Assembly: GCA_903850425.1 (NCBI GenBank)
Contig: CAINLR010000109.1
Coordinates: forward strand, 49,478 to 113,477
Origin: an uncultured Verrucomicrobia subdivision 3 bacterium
Lineage (GTDB): Bacteria > Verrucomicrobiota > Verrucomicrobiia > Limisphaerales > UBA11358
Reading direction: 5' to 3'
DNA: 64,000 bases
Below are positions 1 to 7,257 of this stretch, piece after piece (position 1 is the stretch's first letter; each line of letters starts with the position of its first letter). The notes beneath the pieces are model-generated. The model was not told the origin of the DNA, made no database searches, and saw nothing but the letters and a program-made list of their open reading frames with translations. A program made the translations under genes and the position numbers.

Positions 1-666
1 CAGCAAAACTCCGTAGGGACAAAGGAAGCGGCAATAGGGTCGCCCGACAAAAATTCCCACCACCAGCAAACTCACCCCGAACAGCACCATCGTCAGACTG
101 CCGCTGAGGCGAAAGATCGGCACGAACGGATCGTATTGGCAGATGATGTAGCCGCCGCCGGTTGCGGCGAAAACGACCGCCAGACCGAGATAAATCCACG
201 CCAACATGCGCAGCGAGTGGTCCAGCCAGTTCGGAACTTTGACGGGCTTGAGCAGCACCAAATCCTGCAGCGCGCCGTGCGGACAAACCGCCGCGCAAAA
301 TGTGCGGCCAAAAAACAGCGCGAACAGCAACGGAACAAGGCCGAACGCCAGAACCGTCAATGGCACGCCAAAAGAAGAATCGAACAGCGCCTGGGAAAGA
401 TTCTGGATGCTGCCAATCGAGCAGATGCAGCCTTTCCGCCAGAAGCCGAAGTAGAGCACGGAAAAAATTCCAACGCCGACCACGCCACTCCGCGAACGCC
501 GCCGCAGCACCAGCCAAGAAACCAATACCAGCGCCGCGATCAACACCCCGATGTCGAGATAGTCCAGCCACAGCGCGCGCACGGCTGGCTCGGTCGGCAC
601 CGGCAGCAGATGGCTGGTTTCCGTGAACTGCGGTGGGGGAAAACGTTGCGCGACAACCTGGGGCAT
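1..666 (-). CDS. NapH/NosR-like membrane 4Fe-4S protein (partial)
   Basis: The gene starts at an ATG at 666 and runs off the left edge; 222 codons are visible. The reading is hydrophobic with about five membrane segments. It carries two polyferredoxin-type motifs, C-A-A-V-C-P-H-G near residue 125 and C-R-F-L-C-P-Y-G near residue 215, as in NapH, NosR and MauN membrane proteins. A further cysteine pair, GCICSIG, lies near residue 80. In those families the cysteines hold 4Fe-4S clusters near the membrane and pass electrons from quinol to a periplasmic partner. The start codon overlaps the stop of the upstream polyferredoxin gene (ATGA), so the two are very likely coupled like napG and napH. The electron acceptor cannot be told from this window. 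The family call is firm, the exact role is inferred. Confidence 0.8.
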   Translation of the reverse strand, partial: MPQVVAQRFPPPQFTETSHLLPVPTEPAVRALWLDYLDIGVLIAALVLVSWLVLRRRSRSGVVGVGIFSVLYFGFWRKGCICSIGSIQNLSQALFDSSFGVPLTVLAFGLVPLLFALFFGRTFCAAVCPHGALQDLVLLKPVKVPNWLDHSLRMLAWIYLGLAVVFAATGGGYIICQYDPFVPIFRLSGSLTMVLFGVSLLVVGIFVGRPYCRFLCPYGVLL

Positions 667-1214
667 CAGCTCTTCCTTTCGCGGCTTTTGAACTGATACG
701 GGCGATCAGCGGGGACGCGGTGAATGGCATCGGCGGGACAAGCCCGGGCGATGGAACACTCGTTGCAGTTCACACAGCGGTCGTGGCGGATCTGCAAGTG
801 GAGCGATCCGTTGCCGAACATGGTGCAGCCCTTGACACACTTAGCGCAGCCGACACAGAGCGGTTCGTTGATCGTGTATTCGTAATAGGGATCCTCGATG
901 AACGACCGCACCAGCGCGCCCGTGGGGCAGAGTTGATTTTCAGCAGCGGTATTGAGCTTGTTGGGATCCGGTTCGAAATAGCCCGTGCAGAGCTGGCAAT
1001 AGCCGCACATGTCGAAGGAGTGAACGCACTTCACTGCGGACAGCTCCAGCACACACTCCGTGGCGCACCGACCGCACTGCGTGCATTGGAACGGATCAAT
1101 CTGCCAGACCGTGTTCCGCGCCTTGGCCCGGCCGGTGATTGCGCCCAGCACGCCGCCCAAGGCAAGCATCAGCGATCCGCGCAGGCTGCCGGATAAAAAA
1201 TTGCGGCGGTTCAT
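666..1214 (-). CDS. Tat-exported polyferredoxin, NapG/MauM-like
   Basis: 182 residues. The chosen ATG at 1214 begins MNRRNFLSGS, a twin-arginine-like signal followed by a hydrophobic run; an upstream in-frame start would bury it. The cysteine motifs are CTQCGRCATEC (about residue 37), a CGYCQLC segment, CPTGA, CVGCAKCVKGC and CVNCNECSIARACP. They are enough for about four 4Fe-4S clusters, as in NapG and MauM ferredoxins. Its job is probably to move electrons in the periplasm between the adjacent membrane FeS protein and a terminal partner. The start overlaps the stop of the 65-residue gene by ATGA, and its own stop overlaps the start of the membrane gene, so three genes are stitched together. 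NapG-like is a family resemblance only; no nitrate reductase is visible. Confidence 0.82.
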   Translation of the reverse strand: MNRRNFLSGSLRGSLMLALGGVLGAITGRAKARNTVWQIDPFQCTQCGRCATECVLELSAVKCVHSFDMCGYCQLCTGYFEPDPNKLNTAAENQLCPTGALVRSFIEDPYYEYTINEPLCVGCAKCVKGCTMFGNGSLHLQIRHDRCVNCNECSIARACPADAIHRVPADRPYQFKSRERKS

Positions 1215-1408
1215 GAATTTTCCTTTCGCCAAGGCAACGCGCAGTTCGCGAGTAGCGTGCAATTCTGGCAAGTGCCGCGGGCATTGCACGCCCGCCGCGC
1301 CAGCACTGTGCCCACCACGACGATCCCGCCCAGCAACACCGTGCGGATGGCCGTGCGGGCAAATTCACGGCGCGTGGTCTGCGGCAGATGGGGTTGGTTT
1401 GGTTTCAT
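1211..1408 (-). CDS. Small membrane-anchored Cys protein with Tat-like N-terminus
   Basis: 65 residues from the ATG at 1408, which overlaps the stop of the upstream NHL gene; its own stop overlaps the next start. The N-terminus contains TTRREFARTA followed by a hydrophobic stretch (about residues 17-36), so it looks like a Tat-type or simple membrane anchor. The exported tail has four cysteines in a C-x5-C-x2-C-x6-C arrangement (around CNARGTCQNC), enough to bind one FeS cluster or a metal. I do not recognise the family. Its place between a propeller protein and a polyferredoxin suggests an electron-transfer or maturation accessory. Coding status is supported by ATGA overlaps on both sides and by the signal-like start. 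Confidence 0.72.
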   Translation of the reverse strand: MKPNQPHLPQTTRREFARTAIRTVLLGGIVVVGTVLARRACNARGTCQNCTLLANCALPWRKENS

Positions 1409-2469
1409 GCGCCGGCAGTTTTCGGTGTGAAGACGCGAATGGTTTTGGTCGCGGGATCCAGCGCGAGCACGTGGTCCTTTGAATCGCAAGCCACGTCAAA
1501 GCCAAACCCAATCGAGCAGTTGGCGCAAGCCTTCCGGGCCAGTTCCAGATCTTTGACCAGTGTTTCCGTGCCGGCGACGACGCCGGTGAAATTCCCCTTC
1601 ACATCGTGAAGCTTGATGCGGTTCAGTCCTTTCTCACTCGTGACGAAACGGCCGTCGGCCAATCGCGTGAAATGGACGGGATTGCAGCAACCGCAGAAAC
1701 CTTCCACTGCCATGGAGGTGTTGCCCCAACTGAGTTCGAACTGACCTTCGGGAGTATAGGCCTCGAGCCGATGGCGTCCGGGATTGGCAACCCAGAGCAG
1801 TCCGTCGGAGCCGTAACAAAGATCAAAGTAAGGACTGGGAACCACGAAACCGGGCGTGCCGTCCTTCGCCCCAACCCGGCCGAAGCGACCGAGCACCCGG
1901 CCGTTCGCATCGCAACGAATCACCTCACGATTGCCGGCGTCGGCCACGAAAATGTGATTGCCGCCCGCTGCGACTGAAGTCAGGAACACACGAGCGCCAA
2001 GCGGTTCGCTCTTCATGATCTGCCGACCCGACTGATCGAAAATTTCAAGATGGTCCGGCAGGGCAATCAGCAGTCGGCCATCGGCAGTGGGCAAGATGGC
2101 TTGCGGGCGTTGCGTCAGCGACACGGTGAAACGCAGTTCGCCATCTCGACTCAAAGCCTTCACAGCGTTGTCGCCACCGATGAAGGTCACGTCGTCCCAA
2201 CCAATCGCCAGACAGCTCGGATCGGAAAAGCCGGTGGGAATCGAAGTGCTTTCTAAATAGCGGAGCAATGCAGGATCGGTGCGCTCAAAGCGGCTGACAT
2301 CGTAGGTGAAGCGCGGATCCAGCGCGGGACGATGCGGCTTTTCCGCGACCGGATTGTTTTTGCGCCGCGTGGAGAGCCAGCCGGCCAGTCCGCCGGCAGA
2401 AAGCAAGCCGAGGCCGATCGCACTGTTGCTGACAAATTTTCGCCGGTTGAGCTTTGAATCGTTGTTCAT
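1405..2469 (-). CDS. Tat-signal NHL-repeat beta-propeller protein
   Basis: 354 residues from the ATG at 2469, overlapping the upstream stop by ATGA. The N-terminus has KLNRRKFVSNS plus a hydrophobic stretch, a twin-arginine-type signal. The body shows NHL-propeller features: repeated V-A-D-A-G-N, G-R-F-G and G-L-L-W-V-A-N-P-G segments. A cysteine-rich insert, GFCGCCNPVH, sits near residue 245, and a second, ACANCSIGFG, near residue 315. These cysteine groups are unusual for a plain NHL propeller and could bind a metal or cluster. It probably acts outside the cytoplasmic membrane with the neighbouring redox proteins. The substrate or partner is unknown. Confidence 0.8.
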   Translation of the reverse strand: MNNDSKLNRRKFVSNSAIGLGLLSAGGLAGWLSTRRKNNPVAEKPHRPALDPRFTYDVSRFERTDPALLRYLESTSIPTGFSDPSCLAIGWDDVTFIGGDNAVKALSRDGELRFTVSLTQRPQAILPTADGRLLIALPDHLEIFDQSGRQIMKSEPLGARVFLTSVAAGGNHIFVADAGNREVIRCDANGRVLGRFGRVGAKDGTPGFVVPSPYFDLCYGSDGLLWVANPGRHRLEAYTPEGQFELSWGNTSMAVEGFCGCCNPVHFTRLADGRFVTSEKGLNRIKLHDVKGNFTGVVAGTETLVKDLELARKACANCSIGFGFDVACDSKDHVLALDPATKTIRVFTPKTAGA

Positions 2470-3914
2470 TTTTCTTCTCCGGTTATGTCCAGACACACCA
2501 TTCGAGTTAGGTCGCGCGCCAGCAATCGTCCGCCGGCCAGCGCCAAGGGCGCCCACGCATCGTGACCCTGCAACACGCGCGCCTGAGTGATCGGATGATA
2601 ACCTACCGGGCTTGCCTCTGCCAGCGTCAGCAGCCCGTCATCGTTCAGCACGAAGATCAGACCGTTGGCGATCATGAATGGTCCCAGCCCGAATTTTGCG
2701 CCAGCGCCGCTATTCCAAAGCACTTTGCCATCCACGTCCAAGCAGGCCAGTTGTCCATCCGGCCGGACGCCGTAAATGTGGTCCTGATAGAAAATCGGCG
2801 TTTGCTGAGTGGCTCCAAACTCCGTGGGCTTCAGCCGAAACAGCGGCTTGGCCACGAGGCGTCCCTCAACCTCCTTGAGCTGCAACATCAGGCTGCCAGC
2901 ATTGTAACCGCCGGCTAGAAAAATTTTCCCGTTCCCAACTGGAATCGGCGTCGCAATCGTGGCGATGGAAATCTTCCATTGATCCGTCTCCCACAACACC
3001 GAGCCATCGTCTGCCGAGACACCCACCACGCCGCCACTGCCGCAATAGACGAACATCTTTCGCCCGGCGAACTCCATGGGCAGCACGGAGCAATGCGTCA
3101 TTTTCCAGCCGTGAACATTTGGCGTGGACCACAGAGTTTTTCCCGTGGCGCAATCCACTTTCAGCATGAGCGATTTTCCGCCGACGGCGAGAATGGCGCA
3201 GCCGTCCTGAATCAACGGACATTGCCCGGCATACCATAGCGGCACTTCCGCCTCGTAATCGCGAACCAGATCCAGCCCCCACAAAAATTTGCCACTGACT
3301 GGCTCCAGGCAAACCACGTGGCACTTAGGCCCGAGCGAAACCACAAACTTCTCGGTCACCGCCGGAGTGGTCCGGCTCATGCCGTGATTGCGTTTGATCT
3401 TCACCGGATAGGAGTAGCGCCAGATCTCCTTGCCATCTGCGAAGGACAGACAACGCAGCGCATCGGCTTGTTTGGTTTCATCGTAATCGAGCACGTAAAC
3501 ACGACCGTTCAGCACGGCGGGCCCAGCATAACCTTCGCCGAGACTCACATCCCACAATGTCGCCGGGATGCCGCTGCCCCATTTGCGCGCAATGGTTGTC
3601 GGTCCGGAGAAAATCCCATCGCCCTTCGGCCCGCGAAACCCGCGCCAGTCGCCGGGCAAATCAGACGCACTGCCGGAACCCATCACAAGTTTGCCCAACG
3701 CAATGGGTGATTCCTGCTCCGCTTGGAGATCGCGACCGGTGCGATCCATGCCCGGCTGGCGCTCCACGAGCGGTTGCAGCGGATGGTTGCTGACGCGAAA
3801 CACAATGACCAACAACAATACCGCCACGACGCTCAACGCGAGGGTGGCGGTGACCATCAAACCCCTCCGACCGCTGCGGTCGGGCAATTTCAGGCTTGGA
3901 GAAGGTTCTGTCAT
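2466..3914 (-). CDS. PQQ-type beta-propeller protein (membrane anchored)
   Basis: 482 residues. After about 20 polar residues comes one membrane segment (VTATLALSVVAVLLLVIVF), giving an N-in anchor. The rest is a quinoprotein-like propeller with the start motif DWRGFRGPKGDG near residue 88 and repeats such as G-K-T-L-W-S and G-S-V-L-W-E. This WRGFRGP opening is typical of the Verrucomicrobia/Planctomycetes PQQ-binding-like repeat proteins (BamB/PQQ_2 clan). Whether PQQ is really bound is unknown. It is one of three paralogues in tandem. The gap from the preceding paralogue is 55 bases, and its stop overlaps the NHL gene start. Confidence 0.85.
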   Translation of the reverse strand: MTEPSPSLKLPDRSGRRGLMVTATLALSVVAVLLLVIVFRVSNHPLQPLVERQPGMDRTGRDLQAEQESPIALGKLVMGSGSASDLPGDWRGFRGPKGDGIFSGPTTIARKWGSGIPATLWDVSLGEGYAGPAVLNGRVYVLDYDETKQADALRCLSFADGKEIWRYSYPVKIKRNHGMSRTTPAVTEKFVVSLGPKCHVVCLEPVSGKFLWGLDLVRDYEAEVPLWYAGQCPLIQDGCAILAVGGKSLMLKVDCATGKTLWSTPNVHGWKMTHCSVLPMEFAGRKMFVYCGSGGVVGVSADDGSVLWETDQWKISIATIATPIPVGNGKIFLAGGYNAGSLMLQLKEVEGRLVAKPLFRLKPTEFGATQQTPIFYQDHIYGVRPDGQLACLDVDGKVLWNSGAGAKFGLGPFMIANGLIFVLNDDGLLTLAEASPVGYHPITQARVLQGHDAWAPLALAGGRLLARDLTRMVCLDITGEEK

Positions 3915-3969
3915 GAGTTCCGGGCTGGCTCATCGGCTCTTGGACAAAAACACATCGCCAGATACAAAG

Positions 3970-5316
3970 TCAATGGTTGCCAGCACCAGGAGTTTCAATC
4001 CGATACAAACTTGCCTTGGTCCGCAGGATGAGGGCTTTTCCGGCCACGGCTGGCGAGGCCATGAAACCGTCAGACAAGATATTGGTGGCCAGTAGCTGAA
4101 AAGTGCGGCCGGGCTTCAGCACCGTGGTTTCACCCGACTGATTGAAAAAGTAAATTCGTCCATCCGCATAAATGGGCGAGGCAGCATACTTGCCGTTAAT
4201 TCGCTGCCGCCAGACTTCCTTGCCATTGCCAGACTCCAAGCAAGTTACCATGCCGTCATCGGCAACCATGTAGAACAAGTCGTCCACCAGCACGGGCGAA
4301 GCCGTCTTGGCCACCAGCGTATCCACCATCCAGACCACATGCGTTGCGGTGACATCGCCTTGGCCATCCACGCGGACGGCGAGCAGTTGGGTTTTGCCCG
4401 AACCAGTGATCAGGAAGGCCAGACCCTGACGGAACACCGGCACGGGTGCAGCCGACCACGAATCGTGATGGATGCGCCACAATTCCTTGCCGGTGGCCGG
4501 ATCATAGGCGTAGGCAGACCTGGCGGCCGCGCTGAGCAATTGCGTTTGTGAATTGAAGGTGATGAGCAGCGGAGTGCTGTGTGCTTTGTGGCGGTCTCCC
4601 AGACTGACCATTTCGGACGGGTCATTGCGATCATCCCACGTAAATGAGCGATCCGTTTTCCAAACGGTTTTGCCCGTCATTTTGTCGAGCGCGACCACAT
4701 ATTGCAAATCCACGCCATCCAGCGTCAGGATCAAGAGGTTGGAAAACAAGACTGGCGAAGAAGAGGGGCCGCGATAATGCCGGCAAGGCAAGTCAGTGCG
4801 TTTCCAAAGCACCTGACGGGTTCCGGTGTCCAGACAAGCCGTCCCGTAGCTGCCAAAGTGAACATAGACACGGCCCGGTTCAATGACGGGCGAGGGCGTG
4901 GCGTAGCAATTGACGGGGTTGCCCAGCGGCTCCGGCGTATCGCAGTGAAAGAGCTTTTCATTCAGAAGGATTTTGCCGGTCTTGGCATCCACGCAGAGGA
5001 CAAAAAAATCGTGCCCTTCCTGCGTGGCCGTGGTCAGCCAAATCTGCTCCCCCAGCACCACCGGGGTGGACCAGCCGCGCTCGGGGATTTCCGTCTTCCA
5101 TTTGATGTTATTCGTCTCGCTCCACGCGAGCGGCAGTCCAAGCAGCCGCGTATCTCCGGGCGCCGACACCTGACCATCGCCCCACGGCCCGCGGAACTGT
5201 GGCCAATCCGCCTGGGCCGTCAGCAGTCCCGCTGCCAGCAAGGCCAGCGCGATTGCATAAGTCAGGCGATGCGAGCCGGACGGATAGGCAGCGTTATGAG
5301 CTTCCCATGGTTTCAT
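3970..5316 (-). CDS. Secreted PQQ-type beta-propeller protein
   Basis: 448 residues. A signal peptide is visible (YAIALALLAAGLLTAQA, cleavage near residue 36), followed at once by the DWPQFRGPWGDG motif. Propeller blades are marked by repeats such as G-K-I-L-L-N, R-Q-V-L-W-K, G-K-T-V-W-K, G-K-E-L-W-R and G-K-E-V-W-R. The protein is probably periplasmic. It lies four bases downstream of another paralogue and upstream of a third, so the three arose by duplication and are probably expressed together. No haem-binding CXXCH is present. The substrate is unknown. Confidence 0.86.
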   Translation of the reverse strand: MKPWEAHNAAYPSGSHRLTYAIALALLAAGLLTAQADWPQFRGPWGDGQVSAPGDTRLLGLPLAWSETNNIKWKTEIPERGWSTPVVLGEQIWLTTATQEGHDFFVLCVDAKTGKILLNEKLFHCDTPEPLGNPVNCYATPSPVIEPGRVYVHFGSYGTACLDTGTRQVLWKRTDLPCRHYRGPSSSPVLFSNLLILTLDGVDLQYVVALDKMTGKTVWKTDRSFTWDDRNDPSEMVSLGDRHKAHSTPLLITFNSQTQLLSAAARSAYAYDPATGKELWRIHHDSWSAAPVPVFRQGLAFLITGSGKTQLLAVRVDGQGDVTATHVVWMVDTLVAKTASPVLVDDLFYMVADDGMVTCLESGNGKEVWRQRINGKYAASPIYADGRIYFFNQSGETTVLKPGRTFQLLATNILSDGFMASPAVAGKALILRTKASLYRIETPGAGNH

Positions 5317-5320
5317 ATTT

Positions 5321-6562
5321 CTACTTTTGCTTCACGTCGTAGCAGAGGAGAATGTCTTTGTCTCTCAGGTAAAGCTTGCCGCCGGAAATGACTGGATGCG
5401 GCCAACTATTTACGTTGCTGCGATTCGGTTGATCGAAGCGGCCCTTTTCCGTCCAACCGGTGGGCGTCGGTTCGAGCAACACCACGGTGCCCGGTCCGCT
5501 TTCGGCGCGGAGATAAAGCATGCCATCGGCGCAGGAGAGCGAGCCTTTGGGCAACTTGGCTTTCTCCTGCCACACTGCTTCGCCCGTCTTGAAGTTTTGG
5601 CAAGTCCAACCGTCGCCATCAGAGTGGCCGTAGAGATACTCACCCACTTTCACAATGCCGCCGTGCTGGTTTTTGATCACCTTGTTGGCGTAAACCTGTT
5701 GCGCGTTGAAGCTGCCAGCCGTGGTTCCGGCAGAAATTTTGAAAAGATTGCATCCCACGTTATAACCAGAATCCACATAAACCGAATCGTCCGCAAAGAT
5801 CGGCGTCGGAATGACGGCGGTCTTGCCGGGCCGCGGCGCGCGCCAAAGCACGCTGCCATCCTTGGGCGAAACGCCAGCGACACTCGCGTCGGTCAATTGG
5901 ATATACTGCCGCACGCCGTTGACCATCGCGATAATCATCGAAGTATAAGCGGCGTTCTCGGTCCAATCCTTGGAGTGCCAGACGACTTCGCCCGTTTTTT
6001 CGGAGAGGGCGATCATCGTGCCTTGCGCACCGCCGGGGGTGCAGATGACTTTGCCATCATCCACCAGCGGTGATTCGGCGTAGCCCCACATGGACATCAT
6101 CTTGCCACCGAAATCACTTTTCAGGTTGTGCCGCCAAAGTTCCTTGCCATCCGCAGCCGCCACGCAAAGCAGATCGCCGAACTGGCCAAGCGCGACTACA
6201 TGGTCACCGGCGACGGTGGGAGTGCAGCGCGGCCCCGCATAATTGCCGCCGGCCTTGCCCACTTTGGTTGACCAAATCACCTTGCCATTCGCCGCGTCGA
6301 GCGCGAGCAGGAAGCTCGCCTCGCCGAGGTCGCCCATCGTGTAAATGCGTCCACCCACCACGGACACGCCGGAGTAGCCCTCGCCCAATCCCGTCGCCTT
6401 CCACGCGAGCGGCGGACCATCGGCGGGCCATTGCTTGAGCAATCCCGTCTCTGTGGAAATATCGTCGCGCAGCGGCCCGCGCCATTGTGGCCAATCGGCG
6501 CCAACCGCGATGGTGGCCGTGAGAAATAATACAAAAAGAGTGTTAATTGCTTTTGTTGGCAT
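5321..6562 (-). CDS. Secreted PQQ-type beta-propeller protein, first gene of the redox operon
   Basis: 413 residues from the ATG at 6562 ([10 protein letters not shown]). An ATG 12 codons further up is possible but would extend the signal peptide with charged residues. The signal peptide ends near ATIAVGA and the mature part starts with [12 protein letters not shown]. Blade repeats include G-K-V-I-W-S, G-K-E-L-W-R, G-E-V-V-W-H, G-S-V-L-W-R and G-E-A-V-W-Q. This is the promoter-proximal gene of the minus-strand operon that ends beyond the left edge. No strong Shine-Dalgarno sequence precedes the start, which is common in this group. The role is inferred to be a periplasmic sensor or quinoprotein-like component of the redox module. 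Confidence 0.86.
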   Translation of the reverse strand: MPTKAINTLFVLFLTATIAVGADWPQWRGPLRDDISTETGLLKQWPADGPPLAWKATGLGEGYSGVSVVGGRIYTMGDLGEASFLLALDAANGKVIWSTKVGKAGGNYAGPRCTPTVAGDHVVALGQFGDLLCVAAADGKELWRHNLKSDFGGKMMSMWGYAESPLVDDGKVICTPGGAQGTMIALSEKTGEVVWHSKDWTENAAYTSMIIAMVNGVRQYIQLTDASVAGVSPKDGSVLWRAPRPGKTAVIPTPIFADDSVYVDSGYNVGCNLFKISAGTTAGSFNAQQVYANKVIKNQHGGIVKVGEYLYGHSDGDGWTCQNFKTGEAVWQEKAKLPKGSLSCADGMLYLRAESGPGTVVLLEPTPTGWTEKGRFDQPNRSNVNSWPHPVISGGKLYLRDKDILLCYDVKQK

Positions 6563-7257
6563 ATGGCGAGTAGTTGGTTTTGCGCGCCGTCCAATCAATC
6601 AGGCTGGTAGTAACCCGCACCGCATACTGGCTGTTGGCACAATCTATTAGCAGTTTGGCTCGAGGACGAATCGCCTGACTCACCAGAAAATGCGCAAGAC
6701 ATTGTAAATATTGTCCATTGAAGCGCGCATTCCAAATGCGTCCGCAGCTCGGGGCGGAATTCAAGCTCGAAAGCACACCCGCCTCGCTGGAGGTCGAGGG
6801 CTTGCCCCACCGTGCTTTCTACTCGTTTGCATCCACCTCGCCGAGTCGAGTGCATCTGGACCCGCTTCGGGTAGCGCAGGTTTCTCAACCTGCTGTATCG
6901 CCGACTTCCAGTCGGCTGCGCTTTGAACCGCCGGGAATTTGGGTTTCGTTCACGACCGGCAGATTGGAAATCCGCGCTCCGCCCGCTCGCAGTTCGCGGG
7001 CCATGCGAACGCCACAAGCAGTAGGCAATGCCAAGGACCCTTTTACGATCCTTTTAAGTTGCCGCCAAAGGCGAGCCGGTTTATCGGCGACCAAGCAAAC
7101 GCCTTCCGGTCGCGGATTTCATTCACGAACTGAGCGCCTGACCGCGACCGTTTAATGGTCTTTTGACAGCAATTCAGTAAGAGACTCGTCACCTCGGTTC
7201 CTTCCTGGGGCGGATTGCTGCACTGATTCACGTTGATGGGGTGAACCTTCGCCGACG
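6563..7257. other. Non-coding stretch between the redox operon and a glycosidase gene
   Basis: About 700 bases with no convincing gene. Open frames on both strands translate the palindromic repeat at 6870-6985 and show no family features. The right side of the stretch lies downstream of the glycosidase gene. The left side must hold the promoter of the redox operon, but I could not identify a clear -35/-10 pair. Confidence 0.6.
6870..6985. repeat. Dispersed palindromic repeat element (REP-like)
   Basis: Two perfect hairpins stand close together. At 6876-6893 gcaggtt and aacctgc flank a four-base loop. At 6900-6916 gccgac and gtcggc flank a five-base loop. A weaker third inverted repeat, cggcagattgg-aaatccgcg, follows at 6957-6976. 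The translated forms (QPAVSPT on plus, SADFQSA on minus) are ones I recall from many spurious small proteins annotated in Verrucomicrobia, which suggests a multicopy family. Only this copy is seen here. Confidence 0.6.

Noticed and set aside
6595..7155. Open frames on both strands in the gap before the GH-A glycosidase gene
   Set aside because: They read through a palindromic repeat and give repeat-type translations (SADFQSA, QPAVSPT) rather than a protein family.
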